Positions 30,823 through 44,258 of a DNA stretch of 64,000 bases are shown here, piece after piece (position 1 is the first letter of the stretch; each line of letters begins with the position of its first letter). Source of the DNA: Symsagittifera roscoffensis (taxonomy: Eukaryota; Xenacoelomorpha; Acoela; Convolutidae); assembly GCF_963678635.1 (NCBI RefSeq), contig NC_087067.1, positions 61,182,594 to 61,246,593 on the forward strand, given 5' to 3'. A program made the position numbers and the translations under genes. The notes below the pieces were generated by a model. That model was not told the origin of the DNA, did not search any database, and was given only the letters and a program-made list of their open reading frames with translations.

Positions 30823-33800
30823 ATGCCTGCCCTTAACCGAAACGAGAAAGTCAAATGTGAGGACTGTGGTCGGGAATACAGGAGATCGGATGCTACTAGA
30901 CATCAAGAAAATTGTTCTAAAGGAGTTATTTCTTGCCCTGATTGTAAGTATGGCTAAGATCATATGGCTAAGAAGCATGGTCAACCATGCTCGAAGCAGT
31001 CGACGGTTTGTTCTTCTTGTGAACAAGAGTTCCCCAGTTACTACTCACTCCAGCAACATCGGAGAAAAGAACATGGAGCGAAACAACGGAAGCCCAGTGA
31101 TACGGTAGCCGACTTGAACAAGATTGTGGAGGATGAGGGGGAAGATGGTGAAAAGCTGAAGGAGGAACTTAGTGCTTGTCAACATTTTCTAGTGGATACG
31201 GAGTGGGAAAATGGGAGAAATAAGGTATTTAACTTCCAAATGTCCAAGTTAGATACTAAAGTTATCAACGAGAAACTTGAAGAAGTCTTCAACAAGCTCG
31301 ACTCTGCCGCAAAAATCAATATTGCTCTGGGTTTTGTTCTTCGAAATATTGAGACTGGTGAATATCGATATTTCTACGCCCATGAAAACAATACTCTGTT
31401 TGAAAAATCCCACTTACTTTGTACGAAAGCGCATTTGATAACAATCCAAGGAAAAGTAGAAAAATTTGATATTGTGGAGCAATGAACCCAAGAACGCCAG
31501 AACACAAAGTGGCAATTCAAATTGATTACTAACGTTACAATTTTTGCTGCTTTGCTGAAAAACATCCCAATGGGATGTCCAGACTCTGTCTTACCCAAAC
31601 CTCTACTGAAAAACCATTCTCTTAACTATAGTCTTTTATCTAACAAGGACAAGGAACCTTACAAAGATCATTTGTGTCTTTTCCGCGCATTGGCAATGTA
31701 CATGAACGGACACAAAGATCTCGACTCTCACACTTCCAGATACTTTACAGAGTTTATATCAAAATCTGGTTATGATCCTAAAAATTTTCGTGGAGTTTCT
31801 GTAGAAGATTTACCTGTTGTCGAGGAAATTGTGCAAAGAAACATTTTTATATACGATTTCGATATCCAAGAAGGAGAATATGTAGGAGAACTAGCTCGAA
31901 GAAGTATCGGAAGATTCGATAAAACAGTTAAGCTACTGAGATTTAACAATCATATCATTCATACAAATGATATAGATAGTTTCTTCAAGTGCTTTCGATG
32001 CCCTAGTTGTGACACTTTTTTCAATAAATCCGACAATTTTAACAAACATCTTCTGAGATGCAAGGACCGAGTTAAACATATTTACCCAAAAAACGTCTAT
32101 GAGCTTCGCGAAACCTTGTTTGAAAAGCTAGAAGGATTTAATCTTCCAGTTTCTGAAGATAACAAACTTTTTAATAACCTAGCATTTTTCGATTTTGAAT
32201 CGATTTGTGTTCCTACAGAGGAACTAAAAGAGATGCAGACTACTACCTGGATTGGAAAACATGTCCCCATTTTAGTTTCTATATCTTCAAATCTGATTGA
32301 TGAACCCATCTTTTTGTACAACAAGGATCCACATAACTTGATTATTGATTTTGTAAGCAAACTCGAGCTGTTGGCTAAACGAGTAAGCTAGAAATGAGAA
32401 AAAAATTTCAAGATATTGAAGTAGCTGTGAATGAAAGATTGAGAAAGATCTTTGATCAGCTCAACGAACGTGGTAAAAACTTTTCAAGTAACAAATTTGA
32501 GTACAAAGACGATTGTATTGAAGATTCGGAAGAAGCAGATATGTCAACACAATTCTTGCGAATTCAGAAAAATCAACTCATCGATTTGAAACAACACCTG
32601 GAGAGATATATAAATATTTTACCTGTTTTTGGATTTAACAGTGGTAGATATGACTTAAATTTGATCAAGTCCTACTTAATCCCTTATTTGATTCGCGATA
32701 AAGAGCAAGAAACATCCGTTATCAAAAAAGCAAATGATTTTATATCTTTCAAGTTTGGAGATGTACAATTTCTTGACGTTATGAAATTTCTGGGTGGAGC
32801 AACAACTCTGGACTCATTTCTCAAAGCTTATAAAGCTAGTGAAACAAAAGGATTCTTTCTTTATGAGTGGTTTGACAACCCTGACAAACTTGATTTTCCA
32901 GGACTGCCACCTTATGAAGCATTTTTCAGTAAACTTAGAAACAACAATCCTCTAGACAAAGACTTTACTGATTATTAAAAACTGAGGAAGAGTGGACTTG
33001 ATGAATAGCAAGCACTGAAAAAGCTTCAAATCAAGACTGTACCCCCATCTGGACTAGATAATTACAGTTACTTACAACAAACTTGGCAGAAAAACGGAAT
33101 GACTGTGTTCAAAGACTTTTTGCAGTGGTACAACAACAAAGATCTAGTTCCAACCCTGGAAGCAATGCAAAATGATTCAGTTTTATCATAACAAAGGGAT
33201 ATATATGTTGAAACTTGGATGTGCACTTCCAAATCTAGCAAACATATGTCTACACAAATCTACAAATTACAAGTTTTATCCATTTTGCGAAAGTGATAAA
33301 GATTTGTGTGAAAAAATACGAGAAGACATGACCGGTGGGCCTTCGATTGTGTTCACTCGAAAAGCTGTTGTAGACGAAACCTTTAACAGAGATTCATCAA
33401 ATATTTGTAAGTCAATCGTTGGAATTGATGCGAGCCAGCTTTACCCATATTCAATGTGTCAAGATATGCCAACAGGACTGTATACGAGATGGGAGTTTGA
33501 CACTGATATGCAGAATTTCAATGCTAGACATAATCGAACTCGCAACTTTGAGAATATTGTCATGTCTTTCTATCAAGAATCAAGACCAGAATTTAAAAAT
33601 GAGAGCTACTTTACATCTGGAAAACAGAAGAAAATTGACTGTTTTAATGTGGACGGTCATTGTGATTACTGTAAAACAGTATTCGAGGCAATGGGATGCT
33701 ACTATCACTTTTGTTCTTGTCAAGAAGCTCGTCCCTCCTTAACAGAACAGGACATTGAGCGAGGAAACAAGAAGAGAGAAATGGATGATATACGACGAGA

Positions 33801-35153
33801 ATACATTGAAGAGAAAGGATACAAAGTGGAAGAAATGTGGGAATGTGAGTGGTGGCAAAATTTCAAAACCAAAGACAAGATCAAAAATCATGTTCTAACC
33901 CACTTTCCCTATAAAAGACCTCTTTCTACAGACTCACTTCTAGCAAAAATAAAAGATGGATCTCTTTTTGGCTACGTTCATTGTGACTTAGTTGTTCCAG
34001 ATGAACTGAAATCGAAATTTGCAAATTTTCCTCCAATTTTCAAAAACGCTGAGGTTGGAATAAACGACATTGGTGACTATATGAAGAATTATGCTATTGA
34101 AAATGAAATGTTGAAACATCCACAGAGAATGCTTATATCTAGCTTCAATCTAGAAAATGGAACAGTTATAACTCCTCTCTTCAACTCTTATTTGGAACTT
34201 GGCTTGCAATGCACCAAAATTTATCGTTTTGTTGAATATTCTCCTCGGAAGTGTTTCAATAATTTCGTTCAATCGGTGGTTGATGAAAGAAGAGAAGGAG
34301 ATGAAAACCCTCTATGAGGAGTTGTAGCAGAAACAATGAAGCTCTTGGGCAATTCCTCCTGTGGATATCAGATCATGGATAGATCCAGGCATACAATCAC
34401 GAAATATCTGAACGATGAAAAACTCAAAAGGCAATCAATGAACCATTGTTCAAAAGATTGAATACAGTTGAAAAAAACTTGTATGAGGTGGAGTTGTTGA
34501 AATCAACCATTGAACATAGAGAACCCATCATCGTTGGTTTTTTCATACTTCAGTATGCAAAGCTGAGAATGTTGGAACTCTACTACAACTTCTTTGATAA
34601 GTTCTGTGATGTATATAAATTTGAAGAGTTGGAGATGGACACAGACTCACTTTACTTGGCACTTGCAGAAGAAAGTTTGTACGATTGCATCCAGCCAGAT
34701 AAGAGAGCTGCTTGGGAAAAAATGAGGGAGAGTGATTGCAGAGATTCCTTCAAGTAGGATGCAAAATCTAATTTCTTTCCTCGAACGTGTTGTAGTATCC
34801 ATAAAAAACATGATAAGCGGGAGCCGGGACTTTTCAAAGAAGAATTTAGGTGCACAGAAATGCTCTGTTTATGTAGTAAGACATATTGCTGCTACGGCAA
34901 CAAGTCAGACAAATTCGAATTTAGCTGCAAAGGATTGAATAAGCGGGTTCTAGAAGACTCTGGAGATGGAACTTTAGCAAAGTATAGGAGAGTGCTTGAT
35001 GAAGCAATTAATCTTACATCTACTAACAGAGGATTCAGAACTATAAATCATATGGTGGCCACATATGAACAGACAAAGAAAGGACTAAGCTATTTTTATC
35101 CAAAAAGACAAGTAAAAGATGATGGTATTCAAATAAAACCACTGAACTTATAA
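30823..35153 (+). pseudogene. Protein-primed DNA polymerase B of the Maverick (broken)
   Basis: About 1,440 codons. Begins MPALNRNE with C2H2/CxxC-type zinc-finger motifs (about 30847-31080). Exonuclease motifs follow: DFES near 32191, FGFNSGRYD near 32630 and the FLDVMKFLGG region. Polymerase motif A is DASQLYPYSM near 33427, motif B LLGNSSCGY near 34342, motif C DTDSLYL near 34638, then a C-terminal part ending at 35153. This domain order is that of family B, protein-primed polymerases, which copy linear Maverick genomes. Breaks: in-frame stops at 30955 (TAA), 31483 (TGA), 32976 (TAA), ~33006 (TAG), 34315 (TGA) and 34755 (TAG), and frame changes near 32389, 33167 and 34421. Catalytic motifs themselves survive. 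Not expected to make a working enzyme. Confidence 0.9.
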
Positions 35154-35420
35154 GAACTGATCTGGTCAAGTAAATTTATTCATGATGTTGTATTATATTG
35201 GCTTTATGATGTTAAAATAAAAAATGTTGCGGTAAACTTGTTATACAATGCAGTGATTTATATACTTTTTTGTAATTTAAACTTTTTTTCTCAAAAAACT
35301 TGACTTTTTTCGAAGTCTCTGTAGGTTTCAGCATTGTATCAATTAGATAGAAAGTAAAATTATCGTTTCAATTGGATAGAAAGTAAGATGATTTAATAAT
35401 TTAGGTCAAATAATAGCTAA
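35154..35420. other. 3' flank of polymerase up to the right TIR
   Basis: AT-rich; contains AATAAAAAATG at ~35216, which may serve as a polyadenylation signal. Two ATTGGATAGAAAGTAA-like phrases repeat near 35343 and 35376. No gene. Confidence 0.4.
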
Positions 35421-35820
35421 CCTTATCGTTTTTTGAAGTTTTTTTGAAAATTTTTTCATAAAAATTCCAAGTTTTTACCCAAAAACTCTTACCATTGACT
35501 TACCATGTATCAAAAAACTAATCAAAAGTCCTTCATTACACAACCTACACATAATTAACCTTCGATATTCACAAATTAGTTAACACGCGCCAACACTTTT
35601 GCGAAAAAACTAGACAAAAACCAAAAAATTACGTTTTTCTTACCATTATCTTACCATCACACAAATCATAAAACCTTACCATCGGTATTCCCTATCTTAA
35701 TACATTGTAGACTCTATACCCAACCTTAATACATAGCCTGCTGACCGGATGCTCTATACCCTATCTTAATACATGGGGGTCAGCAGGCACCCCCCCTGAT
35801 CAGCTCCAACATCTACTACT
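35421..35820 (-). repeat. Right Maverick terminal inverted repeat
   Basis: Reverse complement of the left repeat, ending CATCTACTACT at 35820, immediately followed by TAGGAC. Small differences from the left copy (single-base substitutions, one fewer G in the G-run) imply that the ends have diverged since insertion or were not fully homogenised. Confidence 0.93.
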
Positions 35821-36006
35821 TAGGACACCCTTTATTTCTTTCTCATCTTCAGTTTAAGTGCTTAACATGTGCGTCATTTTGCGCCTATTTCCAGAAATTT
35901 GGGGTCTGGACCTACAAAGTTATCACTTGTCTTTTTTGAAATTTTTTTTAAACTGTTGTTTGTTGTTTTTTGATGATTTTTTTTTACCCATGTGTCAGAT
36001 TTTCTG
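35821..36006. repeat. Array sequence resuming after the Maverick
   Basis: Begins with the second TAGGAC copy and continues as a 340-bp-type monomer (marker phrase near 35888) until TCAGATTTTCTGGC at ~36006, where the array stops abruptly. Confidence 0.85.
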
Positions 36007-36480
36007 GCTTTATAAATCTCAAATTATTGACTAAAGTTTTTGTTTCGAAGAAAAACTTCCACTGTGATAAATTTTTAATACAAAACTAAAATACTTGAGA
36101 GCAATTTTCGATATGTCAAAAAACTCTATTCGGACCATTGAACAAAAAACTTTCAACAAGTTGTTTTGAAATTTTCCCGTCAAATGCAAGTTAGTATGCC
36201 TTGGTTTTTTCTTCTGACCACTAAAAATGCTTCTCATGACTCACTGGTCATATTTAAGTAGAAGTTTGATACCGTTGGAAAATTCGTTTGAGAGATCAAC
36301 AGACATATTAAAGAATTGTTTATCACCATTTTTTATTTTTTTTAAAGATGAAAAAAATTGCTAAATTGTGTAGATGACTTGGCTGAAAGCTGGCATTTCC
36401 TTGCAAATCTCTGCTTGCGACGTTTGCATTGTAAAGTTAAATTGTGTTTGTAGGTTTGACTGTATTTGAATATATTTATA
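36007..36480. other. AT-rich spacer, nothing recognised
   Basis: No supported gene, repeat or site in this stretch. Confidence 0.4.
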
Positions 36481-38040
36481 CGTAAAACGTAATGATTATT
36501 TTTTTGTTTGAATATTTGTGTTTATAAGCAAATGCAAGTAAATATCTTTTGTGTAAGCGTGTATGAATGCAAGTTGATGTGTTTGTATATATGAGTACAA
36601 TTTTTTTCCTTATGCGCTTGTAAACCAGAACAATTGTAACTAAAGGAATAACTATAACCCAACTTGATTTTTACTAATGTTTCTAGTTTTTCTTGAAGGT
36701 TTGACAAGAAACTATATGCATAGTATTTATTCACGCACAGATACTTTGCATTTGTGTGTATTTTATTAAAACTGTATGTATCTATGTAAAAGTGTACAAT
36801 TTTTTGCATGTATAAAGGTAATTAATCATGTTATATTCATTTGTGTGTATTCTACTTTTTGTTGTACTTGTGTGTATTCTACTATACTGTAATCTACTAT
36901 TTGTATTCTACTATATGTTATACTATTTATGTGTATTCAGTTGATTAATTAGCAGTTATGTAAATTTGTATGTTTTTATGTAAGAAGAACAGTTGACTGC
37001 ATGTCCGCTTGATTGAGTGAATGAAGACCAGCAATTTTTTTGTATCAATGTATGTTTTTTAGTTGAAAATCATTTAAAAATTTGCTTGTTTGCAAATTGT
37101 ACAAATTTATGATTGAATTTTTATGTCTGTTCAAAAGGAAAGTGTGTACACATGAGTCATTGCATGCTTATAAAGTACGATCCATGTCTGTTTGTAGGCA
37201 AGTACTTATGCATTTTCGTATATGAGTATGAAAGGCACATTTATATGATTGTATGTAAAGACGTCGAAATGACAGTCTGTAATGCCTGACTCTTTTTGTT
37301 TGAATATGTGTATATATTAGTCTTGAAAGTGTGAAGTGAATATCAGCTGGTTTGTGTGTTTAAATTTGGTTCTATTTTAAAGGTCAGCAGAAATATTAAG
37401 TCATACCTTTGCATGTGTGTAAGCAAAACTTCTCGTATAATTGATTGCAGGTTTAAAAGTATGTAAGCAGATATATAAAATTTATGTATGTATGGTAGTT
37501 TATTTGCATTCTTCTTATGAATAAGACTATGTAGTTTGTATTGATACCTTTATGTAAGACTTCGTTTTGAATGTTTGTATGTATGGAAGTATTTTTGCAT
37601 ATACGTATGTAATTTTATGCGTATGGTTGTATGAATGTCTCTAAGTAACTTTAAAATTGTATGTATATATGTATGTACGTTTGTATGTATCTATTTATGC
37701 ATGTATGTTTGTATGTATGTATGTATGTGTTTATGTAATTTTGTGCTTATGTATACATGTATGTATGTTTGTATTCAGTAAGTGTGTAGGTCATTGTTTT
37801 TGTATGTAAGTTTGTATGAATAACTTTATGTAAGTATTTAAATGTGTATGAATCAACGTATTTATGTAATAAAATACGTATGACTATGTTTGGCGAGTGT
37901 GCATTTAAGTTTGCAACTTATGAAAATGTGTTTATGTTTTTTAAGTTTACAAGTATGCAGCTTTTTATGTTTGGTGGGGTATGTATGTTAAAGTATAGTT
38001 GTAATCGTTTATTTTATTTCATATAGAAGTATATATGTAA
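36480..38040. repeat. TGTA/TATG-rich low-complexity tract
   Basis: Degenerate microsatellite-like DNA dominated by TATGTATGTATGTTTGTATG-type words, densest at 37560-37770. Plus strand is strongly T/G over C. ORFs here lack any conserved pattern. Confidence 0.7.
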
Positions 38041-41000
38041 CTCAATCCAAATCTTTTTTATCTTTCTTTTTAAGTTTCTCGAATACTCTAGAAAAATCAA
38101 CCAGACACTATAATTATAGTTTGTTTCATTTTCTTGATTTGCAAACAAATTAATTATTTTTTTTAAAAAGTTTTCTTCGAAATATTTGATCTTCCAGGTA
38201 TCTTCATTATGAACAATTCATTTTAAAAAAGTGGCATATGCTGCATTGATAATTTCAATTTATCTGCAGCCAATGATTTTGAAAAATGTTTCAAAATTGT
38301 AACAGAAAATTTCAGTTTTCAAGTTTTCACAAAATTTTGTCGATGGAAACATTAAACAACAATTCCAATTGGAGACAGCATGGATTCCAAAGTGTTTGAT
38401 GAACTGTTGCTCATAGATATAAAATTACGATAACAAAATTATTAGAAAAAATTTATGGTTTATTGAGGAAAATAATTGATCGTGCAGACGAACACGATCG
38501 ATAGCAGAATGGTTGAAAATGACATGAGGCTGGTAGAGTTGAAGACGGTAAGCGAGCAAAGTCTAAGTGACAGGTACTAAGTGAAGTCTAAGTGAAGGAT
38601 CATTGATCAATCTCTAAAAACCACAAATTTTCAATGGTTTTCATTTGAACATTCATAATTTTGAATCAAACTTATAAACCCACAGAAGTGAAGCAATTGA
38701 GTAATCCGATAAACAGTCAGTACATCTTTTTTTAAATTCAAGATTTATTTAGTCGATAGAGCTTTTTATGAAATAGCTCAAAATTCGTACGCCTTTCCAC
38801 GTAAATAGAAAGCAAATTTTCTAAATTCCAAAATAGAAAGCAAATTTTTCTGCATTGAGGCTCAAAAATTTAATTCCTAAAGTAAAAACGTCCAACAAAT
38901 TTTATTTTGGCAAATTAAACATATCTTTGTCAGTCGTTCCAGCTTAAGATAAGACAACATAATTGACGTTTATCGAAATGCATTGAAACCACAAAATGGC
39001 ACTTACAAGTTTTCGAAAACTGCTGTAGCCAATTTGGTGTGAAAGCACTGCTTAGTGTGAAACAGCTATCGTCCTGACGGAATCCGATGATTCAGTTAGA
39101 GTGTTGATGATAAGGCTTGATTTTTTTTCTTACAATTTCAAACAACTAATGGTTTTTCGAAGACAAGTCTTGTTAATGGAGAAGACAAATATCGATGCAG
39201 AAATGAAAAGAAATATCATTATGCGAACCGTTTTGATCCTGCTAGTGATCAGAACGTGAATGTGAAAGCTTGAATGACCTCAGACATATTTTGAAAGAAA
39301 GGTTGATCTCTCAATAACACAATTAGTTGTAGATGAGTAATCAAACATTTTGGTCAAAAGCCACCGTATTTTGAGAGGCAATAGCGTAATCACGGAAACA
39401 TTCAAAAGATCAGATTCATATTAAAAAACCCGAAATTTAATTTGTTGAGCAGAGGGTTAATCAATGATAAAAACTGATAGCGCTTCAAACTTTTGAATAG
39501 AAAGCTCTTGCTAAAACCAATTTGAACTTAATTAGAAGATACTGAGAACAGTTGACCTGATTGTAGTATCAAATTAAAAAGTTATTTATTTGCATATTCT
39601 TTCAATGGGAAATTCAAAAAATTTGGATGCTCAAATTATAACTCCTAGTTCATATCAAGTTTTGAGTTTGTATCCATAACTTGTCTTAGTTTGTGTTCAG
39701 TCTTTCCCGATTGAATTTGCTCTAATTTGAATAACTTCTTTCCTTAAAAGTCGCAAATAAGTTTTCACCTGCTTTATTCGATGGGCACTCTGTTCTGTCG
39801 TATATATTGGCACACAAATAACAGTTTTCCCCGGGTTTCTAGGTCAGCTTTGATGAATATTTTCAAAAATTCGGTTAGCACATTAAAATTAATAGTAAGT
39901 ATTGAACGTTTTCTAGAAGACCCGAAAAATGTTTCCTTTTTATCACAAAAAGTGGTATATGCAAGTCTTAGAAATGGCTGCAGCAAAATTAATGGGCACT
40001 TTTGGCTTTCATCAGTGTTCTCGTTTTTCAAGATCTTTAGCCACTTCAACTTATTAGCTCTTTCAATCTTTTTATTAAATCGAAGCTATTGTCATAGATT
40101 TCAGACGTTTTTCAGTCTCCTGTAGACACGGAAAATGGAAATGTCGAATTTTTCAAGCCAATTTCATTATTTTAGAGTTTTCAGTAATTCGTAATTTTTC
40201 TTCGTTTTTTACCTTCATTTGGCTTAAAGTAATTTTTCATTCCTATTTCGGTCAAATTGATCATTATTTTTGTCTAAATAGAGGTGGGGGTTAAAAGTGG
40301 TCATTTTCCTAGCCACTTTTACTATACTACTGATTTACTATGATACTATGAATAGAAGGATAAAAAATAGGAGTAAACTTCAGTGTCGAACCAAAACATA
40401 TAACAAAAAGGTAGCTGGGAAATAAGTTGAAAACCAAAATAGACTATCCAAAAAAATGGTTTGAGATATTTCCTTGCTTGCAAACTACTTGACAATATTT
40501 TGCAGACTCTCAAAATAATTTTGTGCAACAGCAATCAAGTTACTTAACGTGACAATTGTATAACTTATGCCTCTTAAAAATGTATTAAGCCATTCCAATT
40601 TAAAGTTTTAAGATATGTATTTTTTATTATCTTGATCAGTTCCTTTCGTTGAGTCTGTTTTTATTTCCTGTATTGTTGAATATGTTTTTTTCATCCAAAC
40701 ATTCAGTTTTGCGTAAAGATTTATCATCTTTAGTTATTTTATGATCGTGTAATTAGCTTATACTTAACCTAATGTTCTATAATTAGCCTATATCCTATAT
40801 TATCCTATTTATTTTCATACGTCTCGATAGAAGTTCATTTCAACCAAACATACCAGGAAATTACATAAAATGAAACGCATGCTTTCATGCTTTTTGAATG
40901 AGCTTTTGGGCAATTTCAGCGCTTTTAACCTATCTAATTTCAAGTTATGTCAGCTAATGCGAAACCAAAAATTCAACGGGAATTGCAGCTTTTCCGGCCA

Positions 41001-42480
41001 AATAGCTTCTTTTTGGAACTGAAAACTATCTCTTATGATAGAAAACTGTTTCAAAGACAAATTTGAAAACAGAGGCCATACAGCGCAAACATAAAAAAGC
41101 CAAAAAAAACTGGAAATTTTGGAAAAAAACTTGATCATATAAACTTTTATATGTCTCGATAGAACTTCATTCCATGTAAACATGCCAGAAATTTGAGTTC
41201 TAAGCATAAACAACGGAAGAAACAGCGAAAAGAAACAAAGCAGACACAAAGTGAGCCAAAAAATATGATTTATTTAAAGCTTCAAGTACCACCTTAAAAA
41301 CAATGAACAAAACTTGCACTTGCAACTACAAAGAAAATTGTTTACAGCACAAGTAAAATCCGTTGTGAACACTTGGCTAACAAAACTTGAGCGAACAAAC
41401 GAAAAATGAACAATTCACTTTCTCAATTGAAAACGTATATTCAGGTTTTATAACGCTTGCTTATTGCAAGCGTAATGACAGTAGTCCGTTGCTCAGCAAA
41501 GTCCACATTCATCTCATAACAAAAAATGAGGAGAAAATTAAAGGAAATCGAACAAATAGCTCAATATCTGTCTGCAAATGGCAACTGAAGCTAAGTTCCT
41601 TGTAGTCACATCTTAGGCGATGAGCATTTTGGAATTGTCAATTTATTTGCTATCTCGACTACTCATTTCTCACAACCTGCGAAAATATCAATCTCTGAAC
41701 TGCCATTTCGAAACTGATCATTGGGGTTTCAAAAGTATGGAAATGCCTATTTTCGGTCGCGAAAGTCAAGACCTCCAGAAATTTGTTGCGAAAGTCTCGA
41801 TATGAGTCTTGGACCTCGCCCCGGAAACGTCTTGGAGTTAACTATTGAAAACTACCCTGAACTCAACAAAACTCGAAAAAATTAAAAATTTGAACTCAAT
41901 TTGAACTAACTAACTTATAATATTTAGGCAATTCTTCATGAATTTTTTAATAAGATTTAAAATACAATCAGCTTAAATGCACAGATAATAGAATTCAGAA
42001 TTTTGAAGTACCGTAATGTTTCAAAGCTAATCAAGTAGTTAAGAGTTTAGGGCGTGCTCAACTAGACTGAGATTGACATGTCAGTTCGATAGAAGCTAGC
42101 AGTGGGTTTAAATTGAAGATGGCAACCTTGAAGATGGGGACTGTAAGAAGATGGCAAATCAGTGGAGTATCTTGAAATCAAGAAACCGAAGGATGGAAAT
42201 CTAAGTTCAGCCAATCAGAACTGAGTATTCAAAAATCTCGAACAAATCTTGAAAACTTCAAATCAAGCAAATATTTCCCACTCAGTAAAATTTACATTGA
42301 TCGATAGTGAAATAAGCCAATAAAAGAGTTTTAACACATTCTCAGATCTAAAGATGATGTCATACGGCCGGTTTGGCAATAACCAAAACGAAGTGTTTAT
42401 ATTTATAGATACTGAAAACTTTTTATTATTATTTATTGCACCATCAACCAAAATTATGGCCTTGACCGTTAACAGGCAAG
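38040..42480. other. AT-rich DNA without recognisable genes
   Basis: About 4.4 kb. Short ORFs only. A diverged pair of ~60-bp phrases (TCTCGATAGAA(G/C)TTCATT near 40824 and 41154) suggests an old duplication. A cysteine-containing frame near 39170-39280 faintly resembles a zinc-finger fragment but is too weak to call. Confidence 0.4.
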
Positions 42481-42617
42481 ACCACATGACTGAACGTTAA
42501 AGTTCAGATGAAGTGAATTCATATTATGTTCAGTTCTTTCTCTCAACCAAAGTTACTTAAGGATTCTTAACCAATCCGTTCGGATTCTGTAAATAGCTCA
42601 TACCTTACGGTATGACG

Positions 42618-42629
42618 TGGCGCAGTCAG
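42618..42629 (+). promoter_or_regulatory. Possible primer-binding site of the Ty3/gypsy element
   Basis: TGGCGCAGTCAG lies just 5' of the gag-like region. It resembles the TGGCGCAGTC-type tRNA primer sites of several animal Ty3/gypsy elements. The upstream LTR edge is not clear. Confidence 0.45.
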
Positions 42630-43099
42630 CACGATATAGAAACCCGCAGAGTATTCCAACTTTCTGCCAGAAGACATCCCTAAAAACACCATTGGAATGG
42701 TCAAACAAGGGGGGCAATGATGGAAAAGAGGTAAAAAATTTGTTGAGAATGATTACTTCCGCGCAAGAACCAACAAAACCGACCCACGATGTTGAAATCA
42801 CTGGAAAAACAGAAGCACAAAAGCAAACAAGGGACATCAGAAATCAACAAAAACGAGTTACTTCGGAAAATAACGTATCGAAAGTAGAGAAAAAGGCGTA
42901 CTTTGTAACAATATACAATGGGATCACGCACACGCAAAAGTCAGAAGCTATCTACTCTTATGTCTTAGAGCAGAAGGGCAGAGACAACTGCAAAAATAGA
43001 GACCAAACCTCGATATACAAACATCAACTGCAAAAAAGCAAAGGCGAGTATTGGAAGACATATTCGCAATCACAGGAATCTAGCTTTCGAAAGGTACAG

Positions 43100-43640
43100 C
43101 TTTATCTGTCGGAAACAACGTAAAAAGGAGACGTTCGAGCAGTTAGATGCGGATTTGGTCGAATTGTCTTCTTGGACTGATTGTTGGGATCGAGAAGATG
43201 ATTAGGTTCGTGATATGTTCACGGCCCACATGTCCAACGAAAAAATTGCAGAACTGATGGCAGAAACCAGATCACAACAAGAAGCCTACGAATATGCAAT
43301 CAGGAAACAGAAAGGTTTAGAACATAGTAAAGCGATGTTAACAAATCCATTTGTAGCTCAAACCACAAAAAACAAATCAATAAAACAACAACCGATGGGC
43401 TAAATTCAACCACGCGGGAGAGGGGGTGAGCAAAACAATTCGTACCAAAACAACCATAGATCGGGAAAATCTGCGAGGTTGGAACAATTTTCCCCTAGGA
43501 ACTTACAATCTATAAACGTGGCAGACAATTTGAACCAAACCATTTGATGCCATGCCCAGTAAAAGACAAAATCTGTACAAAACGCGCCAAACGAGGCCGT
43601 TTTGAAAAAGTTTGCAGATCAACAAATGTTAACTACAAGC
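43100..43640 (+). pseudogene. Ty3/gypsy gag remnant with damaged zinc knuckle
   Basis: Around 43130-43330 the frame reads FEQLDADLVELSSW, then after one stop VRDMFTAHMSNEKIAEL and EAYEYAIRKQ, matching the conserved Ty3-type gag segment (a D-R/D-x-F pattern followed by helix residues). The zinc knuckle near 43560-43615 reads KICTKRAKRGRFEKVC: the second Cys and the His of CX2CX4HX4C are both Arg. Nucleocapsid function would be lost. Confidence 0.65.
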
Positions 43641-43933
43641 AAGAAACAGACAGTCAACAAGACAACGAAGAGGAGGCGTCCATCACCGCAGAACGCAATA
43701 ACGACCCAGTGGCTTACGCTGAATACATGTCGGCAAACGGTTGGGAGGAAATTCCTCAGGATAGTTTTACCGTTTTGGCGGTTTCAGAAAAATTTGAAAC
43801 CCGAAACTCAATAAAAATAAAAGAAGATCTCAAAAAACTTTTAGTAAAACTAAAAACACACTCCGAAGATTTCTTTGTCATTGCAGATTCTGGAAGCACC
43901 ATGTCTTTTCTCAATGAAACAACGGTAGACTAG
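43640..43933 (+). pseudogene. Ty3/gypsy protease remnant
   Basis: Frame continuing from the knuckle through SANGWEEIPQDSF to FFVIADSGSTMSFLNE near 43870-43915. The D-S-G catalytic triad of retroviral-type aspartic proteases is intact, but the frame stops at 43931, before the flap and C-terminal motif. Confidence 0.65.
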
Positions 43934-44258
43934 GGAAAAACGATCGTTTCGCAATAATTAAAATAATCCCACCGGAGGATGCAGACTGAAACTTTGCCTG
44001 TTATAATGGGAAATACATTGTTCGAAAAGAGCAAATTATCCTTGCAGTGGAACCCGGAGGGTGGATAATCCAATCGGCTCCCTTATCATCGTAGACGACC
44101 AAAATGTAAACATCATCGCACAAAATATCCGACCAAAAATTGGTATTCAACTCGTACAAGACAAACCAAAACATAGTAACACAATCAGTATTCATGAGAA
44201 AGAAGAAAGTTTCAACTAGGAACAAAAAAATTTGAGTTAATGGAAACTTTCAGTAGCT

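Larger units (their letters stand above)
17215..35820. mobile_element. Maverick/Polinton DNA transposon, 18.6 kb
   Basis: Full-length by its ends: terminal inverted repeats of about 400 bp beginning 5'-AGTAGTAGATG and a 6-bp target duplication (TAGGAC). This is the size, terminal dinucleotide and duplication length typical of Mavericks/Polintons. Contents left to right: left TIR; non-coding AT-rich DNA; minus-strand zinc-finger gene (20189-20476); two minus-strand unknown genes; a G/C-richer insert (about 22990-25150); plus-strand ORF A; convergent ORF B; a tandem duplicate of that module; a promoter array; pseudogenised protein-primed DNA polymerase B; right TIR. Integrase, packaging ATPase, maturation protease and capsid genes were looked for and not recognised. 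It is probably no longer autonomous. Confidence 0.93.

Noticed and set aside
30823-35153. Alternative genetic code explaining in-frame stops in the polymerase
   Set aside because: All three stop codons appear and several true frameshifts are present. The retroelements show the same mixture. Pseudogene decay is simpler.
39130-39290. Possible FLYWCH-like zinc-finger fragment (LVNGEDKYRCRNEKKYHY)
   Set aside because: Only ~40 residues, key Trp and second Cys not convincing, no neighbouring domain; needs a profile search.
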